Positions 6,922 through 15,319 of a stretch of 37,132 nt of DNA are shown here, one piece after another. The stretch comes from Lachnospiraceae bacterium. Its GTDB lineage: Bacteria > Bacillota > Clostridia > Lachnospirales > Lachnospiraceae. Under the pieces are notes generated by a model. That model worked only from the letters and a program-made list of their open reading frames with translations. It was not told the origin of the DNA and ran no database searches. The position numbers and the translations under genes are program-made. The DNA lies in contig SVEK01000030.1 of NCBI GenBank assembly GCA_015057405.1, forward strand, positions 1 to 37,132, given 5' to 3'. Every line of letters starts with the position of its first letter. Position 1 is the stretch's first letter.

Positions 6922-9234
6922 ATGAAAGGGAAAAGAAAAGGAATTGCCGGTATTCTTGCTGCCGCTTTGCTTGTTTCGTCAATGGGCATTGTAGGACAGC
7001 CAAATACGGCAGATGCTGCTAAAGCAAAAGCACCAAAGCTTAGCGCAGCAAAAAAGACGCTTAATGTGGGGCAGAAGTTTACACTCAAGGTTAAGAAAAA
7101 TGGTACTAAGATTACCAAGACCGCATGGAAAACCAACAAGAAAAAAATTGTTGTGTTGTCAAAGACAGGTAAGACATCTGCTAAAGTTACCGCGAAGAAG
7201 AACGGAAAGGTAACAATAACAGCTAATGTAAAGTACAAGGCTGGTTCTAAGAAGAAAACTAAGAAGCTCACATGTAAGGTTACTGTAAAGAAGGCAACAG
7301 TTGCTGTAACACCAACAGTGTCACCTACAACTAATACTCAGACAACTCCAACTAATGCGCCTACAGCTACAGTGGAGCCGACAGTGGCACCTACAGCAGT
7401 ACCGGACTATTACAAGTATGATTATTTTGCAATGTTTGATGGGGGAAAAGCAACTAGTGCAAATGAGAATCTTTATATTAACTTCGTATTGTCCGATTCA
7501 TGGCAGACCAATACTAGGCTTTCAGCTATAAAGTCTGTAGAATTCCAGATTGATGCAAAGGAAGCAGGTTCTATCGATATTTATGTTGCAGAGTATAACT
7601 GTGATATCGCAACAAGTGCTGCAACAAAGATCGGTTCTATCGACTATGATGCAGCTGAAGGTCAGTCATATAAACTTGAAGGCGAGATTGACGGTAATGC
7701 AGCAATAGCAGCTCTTGATTCAACAGGAAACGGAAGATTGTCATTTGGTTTTGCACCGGAAAACGGAAAAGGAAAGTTTGTTGTTCATGACATGTACGTT
7801 AATTACGAAAACAACAATCTTACAGGTGACAAGATGGCTCATCACAAAGCTGCACTCAGTGTGGTAACATGTGGTGTTGGTTCAGCAACAACTGCATACG
7901 AGGCAGATAAGAAAGCTGCTGATGAAGCAGATGAAAGTTTTTCAGCTACTCTTGAAGAGTATCTTGCTAAAAAGCCGGCAGGAATGTTTGAAGCACGTCC
8001 GAAGGATGCAAGTGAAGCAATAAACGATTTCACTAGTATGAAGGATCTTACACAGGCAAAGGGATATAAGTTTGGTACTTGTGTTACATATAATCTTATT
8101 AAGAATGATCCTGAGTTCTGTAAGCTTCTTGCTCATCACTGTGACAGTATAACAGCTATGAACGAGTTTAAGGCATATTCACTTCTTGATGAAGAAGCAA
8201 CACTTAAAGCATATGAAGCTAATCCTGATGACGAAACATGTATGCCTGTTATGAAATACGAGAAAGCAGATTTTATCTGTGAATGGGCAAAGAAGAACAA
8301 TCTTCAGATTCGTGGTCATGCTCTCGTATGGGACAATAGTATGGAAGAAAATCATAAATGGTTCTTCACAAAGGGATATAAACAGGAAGGCGGAGAATAT
8401 GCATCTAACGAAATCTGCCGTAAGAGACTTGAGTATTATGTTGATCAGGTTATGAGACATTTCCAGGAGAAATATCCGGATGTTGTATATTGTTGGGACG
8501 TTGTAAATGAAGGTTGTGATGAGAATAGTGGTGATCCGCTTAAGATAAGACAGTCTCGTATGGGTCAGAACCCATTCTACTATCATTGTTCATCTGAGCC
8601 TAACGGACAGGGTGAAAACTATGTTCATTTTACGTTTGATTGTGCATACAATACACGTGAGGCAATGATTAACGAAGGTCTTCTTACAGAAAGAAGTAAG
8701 ATTGAGCTTGTTTACAACGATTACAACGTAATTGAAAGCAATAAGAGACCATACGTAAAAGGAATTGTTGAGATGCTTAATGAAGATCCTAACAAGCAGC
8801 TTTGTGACTCTGTAGGTGCTCAGGGTTATCTTGGAGCATACCAGAAGCAGGACGGATGTCTTGATCAGAGCTGGGTTGATAAGACAACAACAACAATTAA
8901 GGAATTCTCAGATATGAATCCTCCTGTACATGTACAGCTTACAGAGATGGCAATGCGTAACTTTGACTGGTCATACCTTGATGAGAAGAATAAGGCAATG
9001 TACAGTCACGGCGAATTCGCTGCACAGTTGTTCGTTGGTCTTGCTGATATCAATGCAGAAACTAACAATTCATTTACAAGTATGTCAATGTGGGCATTCA
9101 TTGATGACCCTGTAATGAATAAGGTTGAGGAGTCATTTGACTACTGGCAGTATGCTCCGTTTAGTGGATTGTTTGATGACTGCTACAGACCAAAACCGGC
9201 ATTTAAGTATGCTCATGAGATTCTTAGCAAATAA
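6922..9234 (+). CDS. Secreted modular endo-1,4-beta-xylanase (GH10)
   Basis: The 770-residue protein begins with a signal peptide (residues 1-33, ending ADAAKA). A lysine-rich Ig-like (Big-type) domain at about 36-122, a Thr/Pro linker at 123-158, a beta-rich carbohydrate-binding-like region at about 160-300 and a GH10 catalytic domain at about 345-770 follow. GH10 marks are RGHALVWDN (464-472), the acid/base motif WDVVNE (E530) and the nucleophile in LTEMAM (E675). The hydrolase should cut internal xylan linkages outside the cell. The gap between the two Glu residues (145) exceeds the roughly 105 usual in GH10, implying an inserted loop, and D471 replaces the usual His of LVWH. GGAGG lies 10 bp before the ATG. 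Codon use (many CTT, ACA, GCA, CGT) suggests strong expression. Confidence 0.92.
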   Translation: MKGKRKGIAGILAAALLVSSMGIVGQPNTADAAKAKAPKLSAAKKTLNVGQKFTLKVKKNGTKITKTAWKTNKKKIVVLSKTGKTSAKVTAKKNGKVTITANVKYKAGSKKKTKKLTCKVTVKKATVAVTPTVSPTTNTQTTPTNAPTATVEPTVAPTAVPDYYKYDYFAMFDGGKATSANENLYINFVLSDSWQTNTRLSAIKSVEFQIDAKEAGSIDIYVAEYNCDIATSAATKIGSIDYDAAEGQSYKLEGEIDGNAAIAALDSTGNGRLSFGFAPENGKGKFVVHDMYVNYENNNLTGDKMAHHKAALSVVTCGVGSATTAYEADKKAADEADESFSATLEEYLAKKPAGMFEARPKDASEAINDFTSMKDLTQAKGYKFGTCVTYNLIKNDPEFCKLLAHHCDSITAMNEFKAYSLLDEEATLKAYEANPDDETCMPVMKYEKADFICEWAKKNNLQIRGHALVWDNSMEENHKWFFTKGYKQEGGEYASNEICRKRLEYYVDQVMRHFQEKYPDVVYCWDVVNEGCDENSGDPLKIRQSRMGQNPFYYHCSSEPNGQGENYVHFTFDCAYNTREAMINEGLLTERSKIELVYNDYNVIESNKRPYVKGIVEMLNEDPNKQLCDSVGAQGYLGAYQKQDGCLDQSWVDKTTTTIKEFSDMNPPVHVQLTEMAMRNFDWSYLDEKNKAMYSHGEFAAQLFVGLADINAETNNSFTSMSMWAFIDDPVMNKVEESFDYWQYAPFSGLFDDCYRPKPAFKYAHEILSK

Positions 9235-9282
9235 TGTTAAGCAAATAAGATAAAATATAACAATGACATTAATGAGTTGAGA

Positions 9283-9350
9283 TTTTGACTCTTTGTCAGA
9301 ATAGGGTAAAACCGTTATTAGCAGGTGTGGAGTAATCCACACCTGTATTT
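9283..9350 (+). terminator. Xylanase terminator, with a conserved 3'-leader shared with 15156-15222
   Basis: CAGGTGTGGA (9322-9331) pairs perfectly with TCCACACCTG (9336-9345) around GTAA, followed by TATTTTT. The roughly 40 bp before the stem align with the same region before the FGGY-kinase terminator (shared TTTTG, TTTGTCA, GGGT-AAAACC, TTA blocks), so the two ends are copies of one another rather than unrelated hairpins. Confidence 0.88.
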
Positions 9351-9505
9351 TTGCTTACTAGGAAATTTCTTTGAAATTGTCCTAGTAAGCAAAAGCGCTC
9401 CGCGGGAACGCACTGCGGCGGAGAGGAAAATGTTGCTAACGCAACCCAACCCAGGCGGAGAATGTCGCAAGCGACATTCTTTGTTCTTTACTAGGAAATT
9501 TCTTT
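9351..9505. repeat. Dispersed multi-hairpin repeat, copy 2
   Basis: Helix A: TTGCTTACTAGGA (9351-9363) pairs with 9380-9392, with an inner AATTTC/GAAATT stem. P1: CTCCGC (9398-9403) with GCGGAG (9455-9460). P3: GTTGC-TAAC-GCAAC (9432-9445). P4: AGAATGTCGC (9459-9468) with GCGACATTCT (9471-9480). P2 is broken here. Compared with copy 1, P4 has swapped a C-G pair for G-C, and helix A differs in sequence but stays paired. Bases 9354-9425 are identical to 24538-24609. The first 18 bp of the element (9355-9372) recur as a direct repeat at 9488-9505. Confidence 0.85.
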
Positions 9506-9509
9506 ATTA

Positions 9510-9549
9510 ATTACTCTGTTAATCTCTCACTGAGACAGTGGAGAGTAAT
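9510..9549. other. Inverted repeat upstream of the ribbon-helix-helix gene
   Basis: ATTACTCT (9510-9517) pairs with AGAGTAAT (9542-9549), and inside it CACTG-AGA-CAGTG (9528-9540) forms a small hairpin. No T-stretch follows on the + strand, so it is not an obvious terminator. It lies 22 bp before the -35 of the next gene and could be an operator, perhaps autoregulatory; this is a guess. Confidence 0.4.
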
Positions 9550-9571
9550 TTCAAAAAAAAGAAAAAAGTAC

Positions 9572-9601
9572 TTGACCGACAGTAATACGAAAATATATAA
9601 T
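9572..9601 (+). promoter_or_regulatory. Sigma-A promoter of the ribbon-helix-helix gene
   Basis: TTGACC (9572-9577), 18-bp spacer and a perfect TATAAT (9596-9601). This is one of the best-formed promoters in the window; predicted start is near 9608, 29 bp before the gene. Confidence 0.75.
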
Positions 9602-9636
9602 GGTAGTACACACATTTGAGAAGGAGGCTGTTGATT

Positions 9637-9807
9637 ATGGCAAGAACAGGAAGACCTAAGGGAACCAATAATAAGGATATAATCTGTTCAATGAGAATGG
9701 ATGCTGCTACTAAGAAGAGACTTGAAGCATATTGTGAGAAAATGAATGTTGTTAAGTCAGAAGCACTTAGACATGCTATAGATTTGCTTGCAGAGGAAGT
9801 AAAATAA
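9637..9807 (+). CDS. Small ribbon-helix-helix DNA-binding protein
   Basis: The 56-residue product starts MARTGRPKGTNNKD and contains a predicted beta-strand (IICSMRMD) followed by two helices (AATKKRLEAYCEKMN, KSEALRHAIDLLAEEV). This is the CopG/Arc-type ribbon-helix-helix layout for dimeric DNA binding. The ATG at 9637 is chosen over an upstream in-frame start at 9616 because AAGGAGG (9621-9627) lies just before it. No toxin gene adjoins it, so it is more likely a small transcription factor than an antitoxin. It precedes trmO by 19 bp and may be cotranscribed with it. Confidence 0.75.
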   Translation: MARTGRPKGTNNKDIICSMRMDAATKKRLEAYCEKMNVVKSEALRHAIDLLAEEVK

Positions 9808-9826
9808 TTAGAACAGGATTTATTGT

Positions 9827-10522
9827 ATGGAAGCTTTATATGGGGAATATAAGATTATTGCCAGAATATATAATGATTACGAGACAAAGTTTGGAATTCC
9901 GAGACAAAGCGGTATTGTAAATGAGTCGGAGTCGGTTATTATATTTGAACCGTCGTATAGAAGTGTTGAAGCGGTTAGAGGGCTGGAAGAGTATTCTCAT
10001 ATATGGCTTCTGTGGTTATTTTCTGAAAATAAAAATCTCGGATATAAGGCAACTGTTCGTCCGCCCAGACTTGGCGGCAACAAAAGAGTGGGAGTGTATG
10101 CTACCCGCTCTCCCTATAGACCTAATCCCATTGGACTATCATCTGTAAAGATTAATAAGGTAGACTGTATATCACATAATAGCCCGTTGATTTATGTGGC
10201 AGGTGCGGATATGCTTAACGGAACTCCGATTTTGGATATTAAGCCGTATCTTCCGTATTGTGACTCACATGTTGACGCTATTGGTGGATTTGCAGACAAA
10301 GTTAAGGACTATGCTCTTACTATAGAGGATGGTATATTTTTGTTGGAGCAGGTTTCAGAAGATAAGCGTGAAGCGATTAAAAAGATTTTGGAAAATGATC
10401 CAAGACCCGCTTATCATGATTCGCCGGATAGAATTTATAGTTTCGAATATGGCGGTTATCACGTGGAATTTAGTGTGGAAGGGACTTCTCTATGTGTACG
10501 TGCTCTTTATGAAGTTGATTAG
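9827..10522 (+). CDS. trmO: tRNA (N6-threonylcarbamoyladenosine37-N6)-methyltransferase TrmO
   Basis: The 231-residue protein has the diagnostic TrmO/TsaA motif RVGVYATRSPYRPNPIGLS at about residues 87-105, the conserved LEEYSHIWLLWLF upstream, and a C-terminal domain containing DPRPAYH. The family uses S-adenosylmethionine to methylate t6A37 of tRNA-Thr to m6t6A, tuning decoding. The N-terminal beta-barrel is the catalytic part. Length is close to the 235 residues of E. coli TrmO. The ribosome site before the ATG is weak (ACAGGA, 11 bp away), consistent with translation following the upstream small gene. Confidence 0.9.
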   Translation: MEALYGEYKIIARIYNDYETKFGIPRQSGIVNESESVIIFEPSYRSVEAVRGLEEYSHIWLLWLFSENKNLGYKATVRPPRLGGNKRVGVYATRSPYRPNPIGLSSVKINKVDCISHNSPLIYVAGADMLNGTPILDIKPYLPYCDSHVDAIGGFADKVKDYALTIEDGIFLLEQVSEDKREAIKKILENDPRPAYHDSPDRIYSFEYGGYHVEFSVEGTSLCVRALYEVD

Positions 10523-10701
10523 ATACTTGTGTGAAAATGATTGCCGGACAAACTATTTCACAATATGGTTGATAAAGGCGCTGTAAACTGTCGGAATAAA
10601 ATCATATTAGACGGCAAATGCTAACGTTTAGATATGCCGGGATGTGACGCTAACAATGTGTGACGTAAAAGAGATGGGAATTATAAGGAGGAATTGTAAT
10701 A

Positions 10702-12117
10702 ATGTATAATGCCGCTTCTGCAAAAGCAGAGGAGTTTATTTGCCATGACGAGGTTATGGCATCTTTAAAATATGCTGATGATAATAAAAACAATATCCAA
10801 TTAATCGATTCAATAATTGAGAAAGCAAGACTGAGAAAAGGTCTTAATCATAGAGAAGCATCTGTGTTACTTGCATGTGAGATTCCTGAAAAAATTCAGG
10901 AAATATATGAGCTTGCTGAGCAGATAAAGAAAGATTTTTATGGCAATAGAATAGTAATGTTTGCTCCGTTATATTTGTCGAATTATTGTGTTAATTCGTG
11001 TGTGTATTGTCCATATCACATTAAGAATAAGAATATAACCAGAAAAAAACTTACTCAGGAGGAGATTACAAAAGAAGTTATTGCATTGCAGGACATGGGG
11101 CATAAGCGATTGGCAATTGAAGCCGGAGAAGATCCGGTTAATAATCCGATTGAGTATATATTGGAAAGCATTGATACTATTTACAATATTAAGCACAAAA
11201 ATGGTGCCATCAGGAGAGTTAATGTTAATATTGCTGCCACGACCGTAGAGAATTACAGACGTCTTAAGGAAGCAGGTATTGGAACTTATATTCTTTTTCA
11301 GGAGACATATCATAAAGAAAGCTATGAAAAACTTCACCCTATGGGGCCTAAACATGATTACGCATATCATACGGAAGCTATGGATCGTGCAATGGAGGGC
11401 GGAATAGATGATGTCGGTTTGGGAGTGTTGTTTGGATTGGAATTGTACAGGTATGAATATTGTGCGCTTCTTATGCATGCAGAGCACCTCGAAGCTGTGT
11501 ATGGTGTAGGTCCCCATACTATATCGGTTCCACGAATCAAGCACGCAGATGATATTGACCCGGGTGCATTCGATAATTCCATTAGTGATGAGATTTTTTA
11601 TAAAATTACAGCCCTTATCAGAATAGCGGTTCCGTACACCGGAATGATTATCTCGACAAGAGAAAGTGAAGAAGTAAGGGAACGGATTATTCGACTTGGA
11701 GTATCGCAGATATCGGGTGGTTCAAGAACAAGTGTTGGCGGGTATACTGAGGAAGAACGGCCACACGATACAGAACAGTTTGACGTATCAGATCAACGAA
11801 CTCTTGATGAAGTTGTTAACTGGCTTATGAGAAATGGATATATACCGTCATTTTGTACTGCATGTTACAGAGAAGGAAGAACGGGAGACCGGTTTATGGC
11901 GTTGTGTAAGAGCGGACAGATACAAAATTGTTGTCATCCTAATGCTCTGATGACATTAAAAGAATATCTGATGGATTATGCCTCTGAAGATACCCGAAGG
12001 ATAGGAGAATTGTTGATTCAGAGTGAACTTGGTAATATCCCAAAAGAAAATGTGAGGAAAATTTGCAAAGAAAATCTTGAAAATATACAAAAAGGGACAA
12101 GAGATTTCCGGTTTTAA
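10702..12117 (+). CDS. hydG: [FeFe]-hydrogenase H-cluster maturase HydG (radical SAM tyrosine lyase)
   Basis: The 471-residue protein has the radical-SAM cluster motif C96-x3-C100-x2-C103 and the HydG-specific C-terminal cluster motif C385-x2-C388-x22-C411 (within CTACYREGRTGDRFM). HydG cleaves tyrosine to p-cresol and dehydroglycine and yields the CO and CN ligands of the hydrogenase H-cluster. Length is that of known HydG proteins. AAGGAGG lies 11 bp before the ATG. hydF follows 123 bp downstream. No promoter could be assigned with confidence in the 179-bp gap upstream. Confidence 0.95.
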   Translation: MYNAASAKAEEFICHDEVMASLKYADDNKNNIQLIDSIIEKARLRKGLNHREASVLLACEIPEKIQEIYELAEQIKKDFYGNRIVMFAPLYLSNYCVNSCVYCPYHIKNKNITRKKLTQEEITKEVIALQDMGHKRLAIEAGEDPVNNPIEYILESIDTIYNIKHKNGAIRRVNVNIAATTVENYRRLKEAGIGTYILFQETYHKESYEKLHPMGPKHDYAYHTEAMDRAMEGGIDDVGLGVLFGLELYRYEYCALLMHAEHLEAVYGVGPHTISVPRIKHADDIDPGAFDNSISDEIFYKITALIRIAVPYTGMIISTRESEEVRERIIRLGVSQISGGSRTSVGGYTEEERPHDTEQFDVSDQRTLDEVVNWLMRNGYIPSFCTACYREGRTGDRFMALCKSGQIQNCCHPNALMTLKEYLMDYASEDTRRIGELLIQSELGNIPKENVRKICKENLENIQKGTRDFRF

Positions 12118-12240
12118 TTAATCCTGTGAGACGCATTTACATTAACACGTAAACTGCTCAAATCAGAAGTGATAGTGCGTTACTGTTAGCTATGAGTGCG
12201 TGTATAAGCAGAAGTTATATTTATAAGAAAGAGTGATAGT

Positions 12241-13449
12241 ATGGGTCTTAATGATACCCCGAATGCTGAGAGGGTTCATATAGGTATATTTGGAAGTCGT
12301 AATGCAGGTAAATCAAGTATTATTAATGCTGTTACCGGGCAAAAAACTTCGATAGTGTCTGATGTGCCGGGAACGACTACCGATTCTGTAAGTAAGGCTA
12401 TGGAATTGCTTCCTATTGGGCCGGTTCTTCTAACCGATACTCCGGGATATGACGATGAAGGAATTCTTGGAGACATGCGTGTTGCCATTGCGAAAGAAAG
12501 GTTAGAACAAACGGATATTGCACTTCTTGTGGTAGATGGAAATGAAGGGATGTCTGAAAAAGACCGACAAGCGGAAAGTGTTTTGATTGAAAAAGCAATT
12601 CCGTATATTGTAGTATACAATAAATTGGATTTGGCAGATGAATCTGATGATGCGTCAGTTTTTGGTAACGGAGAAATAGTTGGTAAAGCCGGTAAACAGG
12701 TTAATGTCAGTGCTCTTACGGGTGAAGGCATTGAAGAACTTAAGAAAATGATAGGAGAGTTTGAACATATTGTATGTCGGACTCATAACAGGCTTGTAGC
12801 GGATTATATTAATCCGGGAGAATATGTTTTGCTGGTTATTCCTATAGATGATGCTGCACCAAAGGGGCGTTTGATTCTTCCGGAACAACAGGCAATTCGT
12901 GATATATTGGATACAGATGCTATTGCAATAGAAGTAAAGGAAAATCGTGTCAGAAAAACTATAGATGAGTTAGGAGTTAAGCCTTCGCTTGTAATAACGG
13001 ACAGTCAGGTTTTTGGAAAAGTTGCTAAAGAAGTTCCGGAAGACATAAGACTTACATCTTTTAGTATTCTTATGGCACGTTACAAAGGATTTCTTGATAT
13101 TGCGGTAAAAGGAGTCAGAGCGATAGACAACCTTAAAGAAGGAGATAAAGTTTTAATATGTGAAGGCTGTACACATCACAGACAGTGTGATGACATCGGT
13201 ACGGTTAAGATTCCTGCGCTTCTTAGAAAGTACTGTGGGTGCAATGTAGAATTTGATACAACTGCCGGTATGGGTTTTGTGGATAATTTGCAGCAGTATA
13301 GCCTTGTCATTCATTGCGGTGGTTGCATGCTTAGTGTTAAGGAAGTGAACAGACGCATGCGATTAATAGACAACTTTGGCGTGCCTGTTACAAACTATGG
13401 TACAGCTATTGCATATATGAACGGAATACTTGACAGATGTCTGATATAA
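12241..13449 (+). CDS. hydF: [FeFe]-hydrogenase H-cluster maturation GTPase HydF
   Basis: The 402-residue protein has an N-terminal GTPase domain with P-loop GSRNAGKS (18-25), the PGTTTD switch, the DTPG motif and NKLD. At its C terminus, C310-T-H312 and H358-C359-x2-C362 supply the [4Fe-4S] ligands of the CxH...HCxxC motif. HydF is the scaffold that receives the diiron unit built with HydG and HydE and delivers it to apo-hydrogenase. The ribosome site is weak (AAAGAG, 7 bp upstream). With hydG immediately upstream the pair is likely one unit; hydE is not in the window. Confidence 0.95.
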   Translation: MGLNDTPNAERVHIGIFGSRNAGKSSIINAVTGQKTSIVSDVPGTTTDSVSKAMELLPIGPVLLTDTPGYDDEGILGDMRVAIAKERLEQTDIALLVVDGNEGMSEKDRQAESVLIEKAIPYIVVYNKLDLADESDDASVFGNGEIVGKAGKQVNVSALTGEGIEELKKMIGEFEHIVCRTHNRLVADYINPGEYVLLVIPIDDAAPKGRLILPEQQAIRDILDTDAIAIEVKENRVRKTIDELGVKPSLVITDSQVFGKVAKEVPEDIRLTSFSILMARYKGFLDIAVKGVRAIDNLKEGDKVLICEGCTHHRQCDDIGTVKIPALLRKYCGCNVEFDTTAGMGFVDNLQQYSLVIHCGGCMLSVKEVNRRMRLIDNFGVPVTNYGTAIAYMNGILDRCLI

Positions 13450-13464
13450 AATGCATTTAATAGG

Positions 13465-13493
13465 TTCACATAATGCTTTATATAGTGTAAAAT
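13465..13493 (+). promoter_or_regulatory. Probable promoter of the FGGY kinase gene
   Basis: TTCACA (13465-13470), 17-bp spacer, TAAAAT (13488-13493), 36 bp before the ATG. It separates the kinase from hydF transcription. Confidence 0.55.
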
Positions 13494-13528
13494 AAAAATA
13501 ATAATAAATTAAGAGGAGGTACATTTTG

Positions 13529-15127
13529 ATGGGATGTAATTGTGACATCAAAGAGGTAATTGCTTCAGGAAAAGCAATACTTGGAATTGAATTTGGTTCA
13601 ACAAGAATTAAGGCTGTGCTTATTGGAGAGGATAACGCTCCTATTGCACAGGGTAGTCATGACTGGGAGAACAGACTTGAGAATGGTATATGGACATATA
13701 GTCAGGAAGATATCTGGAATGGTCTTCAGGATTGTTACAGCAGTCTTGCAAAAGAAGTTGAAGCTACATACGGAGTTAAGATTACCAGTCTTGCAGGTAT
13801 CGGATTCAGTGCTATGATGCATGGATACCTTGCATTCAATGAAGCAGGTGAGCTTCTTGTTCCATTCCGTACATGGAGAAATACAATAACTGAGGAAGCG
13901 TCAATAAAACTTACTGAACTTTTTGATTTCCATATTCCTCAGAGATGGAGTATTGCACATCTTTATCAGGCAATACTTAATGGTGAAGAACATGTAAAAG
14001 ATGTTAGATTTATTACAACTCTTGAAGGTCTTGTTCATTGGAAATTAACCGGTGAAAAGGTTATCGGAGTTGGTGAAGCATCAGGTATGTTCCCTGTTGA
14101 CAGTACAACATGTGATTATAATAAGAGAATGATTGAGCAGTTCGATGAACTTATTGCTGATAAGGGATTTGAATGGAAGTTAGAAGATATCCTTCCGAAG
14201 TCTCTTGTTGCAGGAGATGCAGCAGGAACACTTACTGAAGAGGGAGCTAAACTTCTTGATGTATCAGGCAATCTTAAAGCCGGTATTCCTCTCTGTCCGC
14301 CGGAAGGTGATGCAGGAACAGGAATGGTTGCTACTAACAGTGTTGCAAAGCGTACAGGTAATGTGTCAGCAGGAACTTCAGTATTTGCAATGGTTGTTCT
14401 TGAAAATGAATTATCTAAAGCATATGATGAGATTGACCTTGTTACAACTCCTACAGGACATGCAGTGGGAATGGTTCATTGTAATAACTGTACATCAGAC
14501 CTTAATGCATGGGTTAATATATTCAAGGAATTCGCAGAAGCATTTGGTGTTGAAGTAGATATGAACAAGCTTTTCGGCACATTATACAATAAAGCATTAG
14601 AAGGTGATGCTGATTGTGGTGGACTTCTTGCATACAACTATTTCTCAGGTGAGCATATTACAGGTTTTGAAGAGGGTCGTCCTTTGTTCGTTCGTACACC
14701 GGACAGCAAATTTAATCTTGCAAACTTTATGAGAGTTAATCTCTTTACGGCTCTTGGTGCTCTTAAGACAGGATGTGATATTCTTCTTAAAGAGGAAAAT
14801 GTTAAGGTTGATAATATAACAGGTCACGGTGGTTTGTTTAAAACTAAGGGTGTTGGACAAAAGATACTTGCTGCAGCAATGAATGCTCCTGTATCAGTTA
14901 TGGAAACTGCAGGTGAAGGCGGAGCATGGGGTATGGCACTTCTTGCTTCCTATATGGTTAATAAGGGCGATATGACGCTTGATGATTTCCTTAATGATAA
15001 AGTTTTTGGTGGCGAAAAAGGAACTACTATCAGTCCTTGTGCAAGTGATGTTGAAGGCTTTGATAAGTTCATTGAGCGTTATAAGAACGGTCTTGCAATC
15101 GAGAGAGCTGCAGTAGAGTCAATGTAA
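13529..15127 (+). CDS. FGGY-family carbohydrate kinase (pentulose/xylulokinase-like)
   Basis: The 532-residue protein opens its first FGGY domain with [14 protein letters not shown] (phosphate-1 motif). It continues with [14 protein letters not shown] and PFRTWRNT, and ends its second domain with [17 protein letters not shown], the adenosine-binding stretch of sugar kinases. It should phosphorylate a pentulose or hexulose with ATP in the cytosol. Length is nearer to ribulokinases (about 550) than classical xylulokinases (about 500), so the substrate is open; xylulose would fit the xylanase nearby. The ATG at 13529 is preferred over the adjacent TTG at 13526 on spacing from GAGGAGGT (13513-13520). 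Codon use resembles that of the xylanase, suggesting high expression. Confidence 0.8.
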   Translation: MGCNCDIKEVIASGKAILGIEFGSTRIKAVLIGEDNAPIAQGSHDWENRLENGIWTYSQEDIWNGLQDCYSSLAKEVEATYGVKITSLAGIGFSAMMHGYLAFNEAGELLVPFRTWRNTITEEASIKLTELFDFHIPQRWSIAHLYQAILNGEEHVKDVRFITTLEGLVHWKLTGEKVIGVGEASGMFPVDSTTCDYNKRMIEQFDELIADKGFEWKLEDILPKSLVAGDAAGTLTEEGAKLLDVSGNLKAGIPLCPPEGDAGTGMVATNSVAKRTGNVSAGTSVFAMVVLENELSKAYDEIDLVTTPTGHAVGMVHCNNCTSDLNAWVNIFKEFAEAFGVEVDMNKLFGTLYNKALEGDADCGGLLAYNYFSGEHITGFEEGRPLFVRTPDSKFNLANFMRVNLFTALGALKTGCDILLKEENVKVDNITGHGGLFKTKGVGQKILAAAMNAPVSVMETAGEGGAWGMALLASYMVNKGDMTLDDFLNDKVFGGEKGTTISPCASDVEGFDKFIERYKNGLAIERAAVESM

Positions 15128-15155
15128 TATTTAAAGTATTGTTCAAAAAGTATTG

Positions 15156-15222
15156 TTTTGGCCTTTGTCAATAGTGGGTGAAAACCATTAAAAACAGGTG
15201 TGGAGAAATCCACACCTGTTTT
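15156..15222 (+). terminator. Bidirectional terminator between the FGGY kinase and putP, with conserved 3'-leader
   Basis: AAAACAGGTGTGGA (15191-15204) pairs with TCCACACCTGTTTT (15209-15222) around GAAA: 14 bp, perfect. T-runs flank the stem on both strands, so it can end the kinase transcript and the convergent putP transcript. The stem and the 35 bp before it are a near-copy of 9283-9346. Confidence 0.88.
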
Positions 15223-15319
15223 AGACTTAATATATTCGGTTCGATTCAGAATCTCCATCCGTTTTTACCGGATTACCGATACGAAAGTGTATATCATTTG
15301 CAAAGAGTACAATAAACGT

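Noticed and set aside
9325..9510. 61-codon frame within the xylanase 3' region
   Set aside because: It runs through the terminator and the structured repeat; there is no ribosome site and the other repeat copies do not keep the frame.
9637..9807. Toxin-antitoxin system with the ribbon-helix-helix protein as antitoxin
   Set aside because: The next gene is the tRNA methyltransferase TrmO, and no small toxin-like gene lies on either side.
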